DNA of 18,485 bases from Gemmatimonadota bacterium (lineage in GTDB: Bacteria > Gemmatimonadota > Gemmatimonadetes > Longimicrobiales > Gaopeijiaceae): NCBI GenBank assembly GCA_018678395.1, contig JAHHMJ010000658.1, positions 1-18,485 on the forward strand, written 5' to 3'. The translations under genes and the position numbers were made by a program. This document shows, one piece after another, positions 7,580 through 15,144 of this stretch. The notes beneath the pieces were generated by a model, which was not told the origin of the DNA, made no database searches, and saw nothing but the letters and a program-made list of their open reading frames with translations. Numbering within the stretch: the stretch's first letter is position 1; each line of letters begins with the position of its first letter.

Positions 7580-9883
7580 ATGCTCGAAACGCCCGCCAAC
7601 GGTTCGCGCCCACGCGCGTCTCCGCGTACCGCCCCGCCTCCGAAGACCCGGGTCACCACCGGGCGTCCCGGAGGGCTGGGTACGTTCGGGGGTGTCTTCA
7701 CGCCGTCGTTGCTGACCATCCTCGGCGTGATCATGTATCTGCGCTTCGGGTGGGTGGTCGGCAACGTCGGGCTTCTCGGGACGCTGGTGATCGTGACGCT
7801 GTCCACGTTGATCACCTTCCTGACCGCGCTGTCGATCGCGGCGATCGCGACGGATCAGCGGGTCCGCACGGGCGGCGCCTACTACATGATCAGCCGGTCG
7901 TTGGGCATCGAGACCGGTGGCGCCGTCGGTATCCCACTGTTCCTCGCGCAGGCCCTGTCCGTCGCCCTCTACACCGTCGGTTTCGCCGAGTCGGTCGTCG
8001 GGGCGTTCCCGGGTGCCGACGCGCGGACGGTGGGGGTCATCACGACGATCGCCGTGGCGCTTCTGGCCCTGATCTCGGCGCGGGTGGCCATTCGCAGCCA
8101 GTACATCATCATGGGCGCGATCGCGCTGTCCCTCATCAGCCTGGTGCTGGGCTCTCCGCTGGATCCCGCCTCGGCAGGGGCGGTGAACGTCGGCCCGGGA
8201 GGCGGTACCGGTCCTCTGGGGCCCGAGGCGATCGAGGCGGCCAGACAGCCCTTCTGGGTCGTCTTCGCGGTCTTCTTCCCTGCGGTGACCGGAATCATGG
8301 CGGGCGTGAACATGTCGGGCGATCTGGCCGAGCCCAACAAGTCCATCCCGCGCGGCACGTTCGCCGCCATCGGCGTCGGATACCTGATCTACATGGGGCT
8401 GCCGTTGCTCCTCGCCGCGCGTGCGGACGAGGCCAGCCTCCTGCTCGACCCGCTGGTCATGCGCCGCATCTCGCTCTGGGGCGACGCGATCCTGCTGGGG
8501 GTGTGGGGCGCGACCCTCTCGTCCGCGGTCGGGAGCATCCTCGGGGCGCCCCGAGTGCTGCAGGCCCTCGCGCGCGACGGGGTGCTGCCTCGCCGGCTCC
8601 GCTGGCTGGGCAAGGGGAGCGGGGCCGACGACACCCCTCGGGCGGGCACGATCGTCACGCTCGTGCTCGCGCTCGGAGCGGTGTGGGTGGGCGACCTCAA
8701 CCTGATCGCGCCCGTCCTGACCATGTTCTTCCTGACCACGTACGGCGTCCTCAACGTGGCGGCCGGGGTCGAGCGGTTCCTCGGCAGCCCATCGTTCCGG
8801 CCGCAATTCCAGGTGCCCTGGGCCCTGAGCCTGCTGGGGGCGGTGGGATGTATCGCGGTCATGCTGCTCATCAACCCTCTCGCGACCGGTGCGGCCGCGG
8901 TGGTGGTCGGGGGCGTCTTCATCTGGCTCGAACGGCAGGGCCTCGAGGCCACCTTCGGAGACGTTCGCCGGGGCGTCTGGATGTCGCTCACGAGGACGGG
9001 CCTGCTGCGGATTCGCTCGGACAGCGACCCCCGCAACTGGCGCCCCCACTTCCTCGTGCTGTCCGGTGCCCCGACCCGGCGCTGGCCGCTGATCGAGCTC
9101 GCCGACGCGTTCACCCAGAGCCGGGGCCTGCTGACGGTGGCCACCGTCGTGCCGCTGGATGCCGTCTCCGCCCAGCGCCGCGAGGCCCAGGAGCAGAGCA
9201 TTCGGGAGTACCTGGGCAAGCGGGGAGTCCAGGGCCTCGTGCGGGTCGTGCCGGCGCCCGACCCGTTCGCGGGAGCGGAGCGGCTGGTCGAGTACTACGG
9301 GCTCGGGGCGCTGTCGCCCAACACCGTCCTGCTCGGCGATACCGCTCGGACCGAGCTCCGCGACCGGTACTGCACGATGATCGAGCGCTTCCACGAGGCC
9401 CGGCGCAACATCGTCATCGTCCGGGACGCGGAAGACCGGGGGTTCGGTGACCGGCAGCGGGTCGATATCTGGTGGGGAGGGCTGCAGGGCAATGGTGCGC
9501 TCCTGCTCATTCTCGGCTACCTGCTGAGCTCGAGCCTCGCGTGGCGTGGCGCGGACGTGCGGATGATCACGGTCGTGCCGAACGAGGAGGCGAAGGAGTC
9601 CACCCTTCGCCACCTGCACGAAGTGGTGGCGGCTACGCGCACCGGCGTGCGCCCGGTGGTCGAGGTGTCTCACGGTCGATCGTTCGACCAGGTCCTGCAC
9701 GAGGTGTCGCGGGACAGCGACCTGGTTCTCATGGGCCTACAGGCGCCCGAGACCCGGGGAGACGTCGACTACCGCTCCTACATCGAAACCATGCGGGAGC
9801 GCACGTCAGATCTGCCGACCACGCTGTTCGTTCTCGCGGGGGAGGAGATCGTCTTCCGCGAAGTTCTGCTACGCGGCGAGTGA
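7580..9883 (+). CDS. SLC12-type cation-chloride cotransporter (APC superfamily)
   Basis: A 767-residue transporter. Residues about 36-450 hold roughly 12 membrane helices. 'GVFTPSLLTILGVIMYLRFGWVVG' matches the first helix of the cation-chloride cotransporter family, and 'GIMAGVNMSGDLAEPNKSIPRGT' (238-260) is its very conserved helix-6/loop signature. Residues about 470-767 are the cytoplasmic C-terminal domain, including 'DIWWGGLQGNGALLLILGYLL' (629-649), the counterpart of the eukaryotic NKCC/KCC 'DVWW...GLTLLIPYLL' segment, followed by a nucleotide-binding-like alpha/beta part. Such proteins carry Na+/K+ with Cl-, but ions cannot be inferred reliably for bacterial members, and amino-acid transport remains an alternative. 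The start at ATG 7580 has AGGAG at 7571-7575, overlapping the last base of the upstream stop codon. It is probably the last gene of the ku-to-transporter run. Confidence 0.92.
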   Translation: MLETPANGSRPRASPRTAPPPKTRVTTGRPGGLGTFGGVFTPSLLTILGVIMYLRFGWVVGNVGLLGTLVIVTLSTLITFLTALSIAAIATDQRVRTGGAYYMISRSLGIETGGAVGIPLFLAQALSVALYTVGFAESVVGAFPGADARTVGVITTIAVALLALISARVAIRSQYIIMGAIALSLISLVLGSPLDPASAGAVNVGPGGGTGPLGPEAIEAARQPFWVVFAVFFPAVTGIMAGVNMSGDLAEPNKSIPRGTFAAIGVGYLIYMGLPLLLAARADEASLLLDPLVMRRISLWGDAILLGVWGATLSSAVGSILGAPRVLQALARDGVLPRRLRWLGKGSGADDTPRAGTIVTLVLALGAVWVGDLNLIAPVLTMFFLTTYGVLNVAAGVERFLGSPSFRPQFQVPWALSLLGAVGCIAVMLLINPLATGAAAVVVGGVFIWLERQGLEATFGDVRRGVWMSLTRTGLLRIRSDSDPRNWRPHFLVLSGAPTRRWPLIELADAFTQSRGLLTVATVVPLDAVSAQRREAQEQSIREYLGKRGVQGLVRVVPAPDPFAGAERLVEYYGLGALSPNTVLLGDTARTELRDRYCTMIERFHEARRNIVIVRDAEDRGFGDRQRVDIWWGGLQGNGALLLILGYLLSSSLAWRGADVRMITVVPNEEAKESTLRHLHEVVAATRTGVRPVVEVSHGRSFDQVLHEVSRDSDLVLMGLQAPETRGDVDYRSYIETMRERTSDLPTTLFVLAGEEIVFREVLLRGE

Positions 9884-9917
9884 GCCGAGGGCGGGCGACG
9901 ACCCCGCAGCGCTGTAA

Positions 9918-9935
9918 GGCGGGGGCGGGCCCGCC
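9918..9935 (+). other. GC-only hairpin downstream of the transporter gene
   Basis: GGCGGG (9918-9923) and CCCGCC (9930-9935) can pair around a 6-nt loop, 34 nt after the transporter stop and before the next Shine-Dalgarno. No T-tract follows. It could mark the end of the ku-cyclase-RidA-MerR/TPR-transporter transcript, but chance pairing is likely in such GC-rich DNA. Confidence 0.28.
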
Positions 9936-9970
9936 GTAGGCGAATGCGGACTCGAACGGGAGGAGTGCGT

Positions 9971-11254
9971 ATGTGGGGCTCGGGTGTTCGAAGCGGGATG
10001 CGGGTGCAGTGGCTGAGCGTCGTGGGGGGCGCAATGAGCGTGTCCGCCGTGCTCGCCGTCGGTGTGGCGGGGCAGGGTCCGGCAGGCAACTCCGTCCGGA
10101 CCGTGACCGACACCCTGGTGGGGTCGGTGGGTGGAGTGGCGGTGGACGCGCTGGGCGCGATCTACGTCGCCGACTTCGGCGAGCGGGTCTACAAGGTCCG
10201 GCCCGACGGGCGCTGGGAGGTGTTCGTGGACGGGCTCTACGGGACCTCCGGAAACGCGATCGACTCCCGGGGACGGTTGATCCAGAGCCAGTTCAGCGGC
10301 AACAGCGTCGCGCGTGTCGATCGCGACGGCACCGTCTCGGTCGTGGCCGAGGGTCTCGAGGGTCCGGTCGGCGTCGCTCTGGGCCCGGAAGACGAGATGT
10401 ACGTGTGCAACTGCCGCAGCAATACGATCAGCCGGGTGTCGCCGGACGGTGAAGTGACCGTCTACGCCGAAAGCGAGCTCTTCAACTGCCCGAACGGAAT
10501 CACGCGCGACGACGACGGCACCCTCTACGTCGTGAACTTCAGCGACGGCCGCGTGCTGCGCGTCGATACCACGGGGACGGTGGGCGAGTTCGCCGTCCTG
10601 CCGGGTGGGGGGAACGGTCACATCGCACGCATGCGGGGCGCGCTCTACGCGACGAGCTTCCAGGGTCACCGCCTCTACAGGATCACCCGAGAAGGCGAGG
10701 TCACTCCGTTCGCGGGCACGGGAGCGATCGGCGAGGTCGATGGACCCGCGCTCGAGGCATCGTTCACCTTTCCGAACGGGATCGCCGTGGGGCCCACGGG
10801 TGACCGGCTCTACGTGAATGATTTCATCAATCGGTTTCCCCCCACGGCCGAGGCACCTCCCGTGCCGCTCAGCACGGTGCGCCAGGTCACCCTGGCCGCC
10901 TTCTGGACCCAGCTCGCGGCCGTCCGGTCGAGCGGGGGGATCGAGGCCATGCGAGCTTTCCATCGCGCGTGGAAGTCCGATCCCGCAACGGCCGGTATCT
11001 ACACCGAGATCGAGGTGAACGCCTACGGCTATGCCCTTCTGCAGGGGGGAGACGTGCCGGGTGCCCTCGCGCTCTTCGAACTCAATACCGAGGCGTATCC
11101 CCAGTCGTTCAATGCATGGGACTCGCTGGCGGAGGCGCATGCGGCGGCTGGGGACACCGAGGCGGCAATCCGATACTATGAGAAGTCCCTCGAACTGAAT
11201 CCCGGGAACACCAACGCCCGGGACAAGCTGGCCGAGCTTCGCGGCGGAGGATGA
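9971..11254 (+). CDS. Exported NHL/SMP-30-like beta-propeller protein with C-terminal TPRs
   Basis: A 427-residue protein. An N-terminal signal peptide or anchor spans about 8-35 ('MRVQWLSVVGGAMSVSAVLAVGVAGQG'-like hydrophobic stretch). Residues about 45-285 hold repeated NHL-type propeller blades, each with a G(V/I)AV/GxxYVxDF... strand pattern such as 'GGVAVDALGAIYVADFGERV' and 'FPNGIAVGPTGDRLYVNDF'. Residues about 345-425 are TPR-like and end with 'AIRYYEKSLELNPGNTNARDKL'. The propeller resembles lactonase/streptogramin-lyase-like folds, but no catalytic set can be identified, so a binding or structural role in the cell envelope is as likely. ATG 9971 is chosen because GGGAGGAG at 9958-9965 sits 5 nt upstream. 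An in-frame ATG at 9944 lacks such a site, and one at 9998 would give a shorter signal peptide. Confidence 0.85.
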   Translation: MWGSGVRSGMRVQWLSVVGGAMSVSAVLAVGVAGQGPAGNSVRTVTDTLVGSVGGVAVDALGAIYVADFGERVYKVRPDGRWEVFVDGLYGTSGNAIDSRGRLIQSQFSGNSVARVDRDGTVSVVAEGLEGPVGVALGPEDEMYVCNCRSNTISRVSPDGEVTVYAESELFNCPNGITRDDDGTLYVVNFSDGRVLRVDTTGTVGEFAVLPGGGNGHIARMRGALYATSFQGHRLYRITREGEVTPFAGTGAIGEVDGPALEASFTFPNGIAVGPTGDRLYVNDFINRFPPTAEAPPVPLSTVRQVTLAAFWTQLAAVRSSGGIEAMRAFHRAWKSDPATAGIYTEIEVNAYGYALLQGGDVPGALALFELNTEAYPQSFNAWDSLAEAHAAAGDTEAAIRYYEKSLELNPGNTNARDKLAELRGGG

Positions 11255-11290
11255 CTCCGCGGGGCCGGCCGGAGGCACGCAGCCGAGTCC

Positions 11291-12001
11291 ATGACCCTCT
11301 CCTGGTCCGATCCCGAGTCCTCCGAGTCCCCGTGGGACAGCCCCGAAGAGGGTGATGCCGCCGCAGGCTCGCGGCGTGCCGTGGAGACCTCGATGGGCTT
11401 CCTTCACGCCTGGGGCCTCGGGGTGACGGTCGGCTGGATGGACCGGATCTACGGCTTCCGCAAACGAGAGCTGTTCGCGTCCCTGCCCGACACGGTCGTC
11501 GAGATCGGGCCGGGCCCCGGGACCAACCTGCGGTACTACCGCCCCGGCACACGCCTGATCGCGGTCGAGCCGGCTGCAGCGGTGCACGGCCGCCTGCGGC
11601 GCGAGGCGAAGCGCTGCAGCGTCGAACTGGAGTTGCATCCTGCGGGGGCCGAGCGGATCGAGCTGGAGGAGGGGAGCGTCGACGCGGTCGTGTCCACACT
11701 CGTCCTGTGCAGCGTCGATGACCCGCGCGAGGTGTTGAGTGAGGTCCGGCGGGTGCTGCGACCCGGTGGGCGTTTTCTCTTCATCGAGCACGTGGCCGCG
11801 GACCCTGGCTCGCGCCTGCACCGGGTGCAGGGATGGCTGCGGCGCCCCTGGGCGTGGGCCCTCGACGGGTGCGAGATCCGTCGCAACACCGGGGCCATCA
11901 TTCGAGCCGCCGGGTTTTCCGAGGTCCAGGAAGACCGGTTCTCGGTCTCCGGATCGTGGATGCCCGTCTCGCCCCATGTGATCGGGGTCGCGAGGCGGTA
12001 G
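11291..12001 (+). CDS. Class I SAM-dependent methyltransferase, METTL7-like
   Basis: A 236-residue Rossmann-fold methyltransferase. Motif I is 'VVEIGPGPGTNLRYY' (about 69-83), followed by 'LIAVEPA' (SAM-ribose acidic residue E93). The post-I region is 'AERIELEEGSVDAVVSTLVLCSVDDPREVLSEVRRVLRPGG', and a C-terminal strand is 'RFLFIEHVAA'. The order and the 'RYYRPGTRLIAVEPA' wording resemble the METTL7/type-11 group; human METTL7 proteins methylate thiols, but the bacterial substrate is unknown. The N-terminal 30 residues are acidic and unconserved. ATG 11291 has a GGAGG only at 11271-11275 (15 nt away), so an internal ATG at 11393 is possible. The gene follows the NHL/TPR gene by 36 nt and converges on the SDR gene with a 28-nt gap. 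Confidence 0.85.
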   Translation: MTLSWSDPESSESPWDSPEEGDAAAGSRRAVETSMGFLHAWGLGVTVGWMDRIYGFRKRELFASLPDTVVEIGPGPGTNLRYYRPGTRLIAVEPAAAVHGRLRREAKRCSVELELHPAGAERIELEEGSVDAVVSTLVLCSVDDPREVLSEVRRVLRPGGRFLFIEHVAADPGSRLHRVQGWLRRPWAWALDGCEIRRNTGAIIRAAGFSEVQEDRFSVSGSWMPVSPHVIGVARR

Positions 12002-12029
12002 GACGCCGACGCGGGCAGGGCGGAGGGAC

Positions 12030-12929
12030 TCAGGTCGCCAGGCCGACGGCCTCAGCCGAGCGACCCCACAACTCCGCGGCCAGTCGCTCCGGCTCCTCGG
12101 GAAGCGTCGGGTCGACCGGCTCGGTGAGATTCACGTATGCACCCCCGCGCTCATCCCATTCGGGTGCCGTCGCGATGCCGGCGAGTTCTCGGCCGGCGTC
12201 GGCGGGGTCGCGCATGAATCGCGTGAGCCGTCGTACGAACCACATCGCCACCGTCCGGTTGCGATCCCAGATCTTCGACGCCAGCACGCCGGGGTGGACG
12301 GCGATCGGGATCACATCCGCCCCCCAGCGGCGCTCGAGCTCGCGGACGAACAGCACGTTGGCCAGCTTCGAGTCGGAGTACGCGCCGAACCCGCGGTAGT
12401 CGGCTGGCCCCCGCAGGATCTCGTCCAGCGGACGGCGACCCAGTCGTCCGTTCTCGTGCGCCTTCGACGTGACCTGCACGATGCGAGACCCGGCGGCACG
12501 AAGGTCGGGCTCGAGCAGGAGCGTGAGCAGGAAGTGCCCGAGGTGGTTGGTCGCCATCGTGCGCTCGAAGCCGGCGGCGGTGCGCTCCAGCCGCGCCCGA
12601 TAGACGCCGGCGTTGTTGACGAGAGCCGCAGGTCGCGGACAGAGGGCCCTGACCTCCTCGGCGGCTTCCCGTACGGAGGCGAAGTCCTCGAGGTCGCAGC
12701 GGACGACGTGGATGGGCGCCGACGACATTCCGGTCCGTGCGGCCGCTTCATCACGAATGCCGTGGGCGGCCGCCTCTCCGCGGCGCCGGTCGCGACAGAG
12801 GAGCAACAGGGGGCGACGGGTACCGGCGAGCGCGCGAGCGGTCTCGAGGCCGAGGCCGGCATTGGCGCCGGTCACGACGACCCCCGCGGCCTGCTCGGTG
12901 TCGGCGGTCGGAGAGGGTCGTTCGGTCAT
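12030..12929 (-). CDS. Short-chain dehydrogenase/reductase (retinol-dehydrogenase-like)
   Basis: A 299-residue classical SDR oxidoreductase. The NAD(P)-binding glycine motif is T20-G-A-N-A-G-L-G27. N105-N-A-G follows the fourth strand. Catalytic S155 is in 'VTSKAHE', and the Y184-S-D-S-K188 pair supplies the tyrosine and lysine. 'VHPGV' follows at about 211-215. 'LLLLCRD' after the second strand, with Arg at 46, suggests NADP(H). The sequence style (TMATNHLGHFLLT, SKLANVLF) is that of the retinol dehydrogenase/protochlorophyllide reductase branch, which in bacteria has many uncharacterised members; the substrate cannot be inferred. The start at ATG 12929 is preceded by GGAGGG about 12 nt upstream, which lies within a perfect hairpin. 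It is downstream of the pyruvate-kinase-like gene on the same strand, 58 nt apart. Confidence 0.9.
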   Translation of the reverse strand: MTERPSPTADTEQAAGVVVTGANAGLGLETARALAGTRRPLLLLCRDRRRGEAAAHGIRDEAAARTGMSSAPIHVVRCDLEDFASVREAAEEVRALCPRPAALVNNAGVYRARLERTAAGFERTMATNHLGHFLLTLLLEPDLRAAGSRIVQVTSKAHENGRLGRRPLDEILRGPADYRGFGAYSDSKLANVLFVRELERRWGADVIPIAVHPGVLASKIWDRNRTVAMWFVRRLTRFMRDPADAGRELAGIATAPEWDERGGAYVNLTEPVDPTLPEEPERLAAELWGRSAEAVGLAT

Positions 12930-12932
12930 GGT

Positions 12933-12948
12933 CCGGAGCACCCTCCGG
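12933..12948 (-). promoter_or_regulatory. Tetraloop hairpin at the ribosome-binding region of the SDR gene
   Basis: CCGGAG (12933-12938) and CTCCGG (12943-12948) form a perfect 6-bp stem with a 4-nt loop, in the 58-nt gap between the pyruvate-kinase-like stop and the SDR start. On the minus-strand transcript the only Shine-Dalgarno-like GGAG of the SDR gene is in the 5' arm. Folding would hide it; alternatively the hairpin attenuates readthrough. Confidence 0.35.
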
Positions 12949-12987
12949 CCGCGCGCGGGTTCCTGCCCCGGAGTCGCTCGGCGGCCC

Positions 12988-14505
12988 TCAGAGATCCCTC
13001 GAGATCCCCAGAGGGCGCAGCAGCGGGGTCTTCTTGTCCTGATGGGCGTCCATGCGGGTGAGGATGTCGTCGAGGGATTGGATGGCATCGACGATGAACT
13101 CGCCCTTGTTGAGCATCACCGCCTCGGCACGGCCGCTCATGGCCGCGTCGGTGACTTCCGCACGCGACGGTGCGCCGCGCTTGGACAGCCTCTCGAGGAC
13201 CTGCGTGGCCCAGATCGTCGGCGCGTGCGCGGCCTCGGCGACCCAGAGGATCTCTTCCTGCACCTCCGCGAGCCGTTCGAAGCCCATCTCGACGGCGAGA
13301 TCTCCGCGGGCGATCATCACGCCGTAGTCGGCGTGGCGCATCGCAGCCAGGAGCAGGCGGGGGAGGTGCTCGAAGCCGGATCGAGTCTCGATCTTGAGCA
13401 CGATTCCAACCTCCGGTCGCCGGCGCGCGACCAGCGCGTCGTGCAGGCGGACCACGTCCTCGGGATCCTGGACGAACGAGAGGGCGATCGCGTCCGCGTG
13501 GTCGGCTGCGAAGTCGAGGGCCTCGCGATCTCCCTCCTGGAAGGCGGGCAGGTCGAGTCGCGTCAGGGGTAGATTGAGCCCCTTGTTCGGGCGCAGCCTT
13601 GCGCCGGTCGGCTTGGCGTGGTCGATACGTACGCGGAACCAGCCTTCGCCCAGTGCCTCGGTGTGGCCTCCGATCCGCCCGTCGTCGAACCAGACCGGGT
13701 CCCCGAGCGCCACCTCGTCGAACACCTTGGCCACGGGGCAGGTGGCGACGACGTCGTCGCCGGGGTCCAGGGTGTCGAGCCGGCCCGGATCGGCCACGGT
13801 CAGGCGGTCTTCCCGATGGAGGCGCACCGACTTCTTCCCGCCGAGGTCGTCGATGCGCAGCTTCGAGCCGGCCAGGTCCATCAGGATGCGGAGCTCCGAT
13901 CCCCGGGTGGCTGCTGCGGCCCGGAGATTGTCGATCATGCGTCGCCAGGCCGTGGGGTCGTCGTGGGCGCAGTTGATGCGTGCGACGTCCATGCCGGCGG
14001 CCACGAGCCCGCCACACAGGTCGCGGTCGTGCGCGGCCTCCGACGGAATCGTCACGACGATGCGGACCCTGCGGTCCGGCCGGGCCGGGCCGAGCAGCTC
14101 GTCGGCGTGGAACTCGACCAGCGCTTTGCCCTGGCGGAATCCGACCGGCGCGGTGCCGTCGTAGTCCGGCAACGACTCGCCCAGCGCGAGCGTGAGGATG
14201 CCGAGCACCCGATCCAGGCTCACGAGGACGTGTGCCTCGGCGCGCCCGAGCGACGAGAGCCCCAGCCAGGCCAGGTCGGCCTGCAGCCTCCGGACGTCGA
14301 CGCTGCGGAGGGCGAGGTAGTGCACGAGATTGCGAGCACTCAGACGGTGCGCCGGGTCCACCGCAGCCAGGAGGTCGGCGTGTCGGGCCTCCTCTTCCAG
14401 CGCGCGGGCCCGCAGGCGTCGCAACCGGTCAGCGAGATCCCGCATGCCGGAGACGGTGAACGCCTCCGGAGGCGGTGTGACGCGCGGGCGGTTGAACGGC
14501 GACAT
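12988..14505 (-). CDS. Pyruvate-kinase-like protein with N-terminal extension and no C-terminal regulatory domain
   Basis: A 505-residue protein. Residues 1-145 form an unrecognised, mostly helical extension. Residues about 146-485 are a pyruvate kinase A/B-domain barrel: 'GMDVARINCAHDD' (phosphate-binding R176, N178), 'LMDLAGSKLR', 'GLNLPLTRLDLPA', 'LKIETRSG' (catalytic K371, metal-binding E373), 'ARGDLAVE' (D402) and 'IWATQVLERLSKRGAPSRAEVTDAA'. The usual 'MLSGETAKGxYP' loop is 'MLNKGEF', and the protein ends about 30 residues later, so the allosteric C domain is absent. K+-site residues differ (A180 for Ser, L211 for Thr), and K215 occupies the position of rabbit E117. Catalytic residues are retained, so PEP/pyruvate phosphotransfer remains plausible. 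The start is uncertain: ATG 14505 lacks a Shine-Dalgarno, and ATG 14445 is an alternative. Confidence 0.85.
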   Translation of the reverse strand: MSPFNRPRVTPPPEAFTVSGMRDLADRLRRLRARALEEEARHADLLAAVDPAHRLSARNLVHYLALRSVDVRRLQADLAWLGLSSLGRAEAHVLVSLDRVLGILTLALGESLPDYDGTAPVGFRQGKALVEFHADELLGPARPDRRVRIVVTIPSEAAHDRDLCGGLVAAGMDVARINCAHDDPTAWRRMIDNLRAAAATRGSELRILMDLAGSKLRIDDLGGKKSVRLHREDRLTVADPGRLDTLDPGDDVVATCPVAKVFDEVALGDPVWFDDGRIGGHTEALGEGWFRVRIDHAKPTGARLRPNKGLNLPLTRLDLPAFQEGDREALDFAADHADAIALSFVQDPEDVVRLHDALVARRRPEVGIVLKIETRSGFEHLPRLLLAAMRHADYGVMIARGDLAVEMGFERLAEVQEEILWVAEAAHAPTIWATQVLERLSKRGAPSRAEVTDAAMSGRAEAVMLNKGEFIVDAIQSLDDILTRMDAHQDKKTPLLRPLGISRDL

Positions 14506-14546
14506 TGTGATGGTTCAGCGAGGAGCGCTCGGTGCAGCACCCTGCC

Positions 14547-14560
14547 CTCGAACATTCGAG
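14547..14560. promoter_or_regulatory. Perfect 6-2-6 palindrome upstream of the pyruvate-kinase-like gene
   Basis: CTCGAA-CA-TTCGAG lies 42-55 nt upstream of the start of the pyruvate-kinase-like gene, in the 123-bp gap between it and the end of the membrane-protein gene. On the minus strand it overlaps a weak -10-like AATGTT, 18 nt after TTGATC, so it is placed as an operator could be. No regulator is known for it. Confidence 0.3.
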
Positions 14561-14628
14561 CGGGATGGGCCACGGATCAAGCGTCCGCCACGGGTTGTTA
14601 CGGACGTCGCGGCTGCTGCGAGGCGGTC

Positions 14629-15144
14629 CTACCGGCCGCCGAGAAGCTCCTTCAGCTCCGCCTCGTCGAGCCCCACCTCGGCCACGTCGTCGCTCTCCGC
14701 CAGGAGCTCCCGGTCGTCGGCGCGCCGCGCGAGTGCCAGGGTGCCGGCCGCCGCGACCGCGCCCCCGATCGAGAATGGCCCGAGCAGCGCGAGGGTGATC
14801 CTCACGATCGACTCGTTCGGAGTGGCGAGTCCGAGTGCCACCATGGCGGCGGGTACCAGGCTCACGAGGGCGCCGCCCAGGGCACCCCACACGGCGAAGC
14901 GCGTCAGAGACAGCTCGTCGAAGCGCCGTCGGCGCCCGGCGATCCCCAGGACGGCTGAGAAGGCGATGCCGCCGACGAAGCCCGGATAGGCGAGGGCCGC
15001 GGGCCAGATATCGACCTCGGCGAGGATCGGATTGGGCCAGATGTTGTGGATCAGCTCCAGCCCCATTCCGGCGAGGAACCCCACGGCAGCCCAGGCGAGT
15101 CCCATACCCAGCGCTCCGCGGATCCTGCGCAGCAGGTTCTTCAT
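14629..15144 (-). CDS. Small integral membrane protein, family unknown (paralogue A)
   Basis: A 171-residue protein I do not recognise. It begins with a basic 'MKNLLRRIRGALG', then has about four hydrophobic segments (roughly 10-30, 48-70, 84-106, 115-139), a central basic 'GRRRRFDELSLTRFAVWGALGG' (about 70-91), and an acidic cytoplasmic-looking tail rich in Glu/Asp. The start at ATG 15144 is well supported by AAGGAG 10 nt upstream. It is clearly homologous to the gene at 16172-16600: both share 'LRRIRGA(L/I)G', 'RRRFD', 'SL.RFA..GALGG' and 'LALAR(R/K)A'. The two copies flank a CPBP protease gene on the opposite strand. Paralogue A is longer because of an extra loop near 33-45 and a longer tail. 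No enzyme motif is visible. Confidence 0.8.
   Translation of the reverse strand: MKNLLRRIRGALGMGLAWAAVGFLAGMGLELIHNIWPNPILAEVDIWPAALAYPGFVGGIAFSAVLGIAGRRRRFDELSLTRFAVWGALGGALVSLVPAAMVALGLATPNESIVRITLALLGPFSIGGAVAAAGTLALARRADDRELLAESDDVAEVGLDEAELKELLGGR

Noticed and set aside
7544..9700. 718-residue open frame antisense to the transporter gene
   Set aside because: Rich in Arg, His, Asp and Gln with no domain, and it lies fully opposite a strongly supported transporter; a by-product of high GC in third codon positions.
9924..9935. 12-bp palindrome GGCGGGCCCGCC considered as an intrinsic terminator
   Set aside because: The palindrome has no loop and no T-tract follows; only the wider 6-bp stem with a loop at 9918-9935 was kept, at low confidence.
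9869..11977. 702-residue minus-strand open frame over the NHL/TPR and methyltransferase genes
   Set aside because: It crosses two well-supported genes and an intergenic gap, with low-complexity composition and no motif.
14547..14560. Palindrome considered as a LexA (SOS) box because of the nearby repair genes
   Set aside because: It lacks the CGAAC-N4-GTTCG or GAAC-N7-GAAC spacing of known LexA sites and lies far from ku and ligD.
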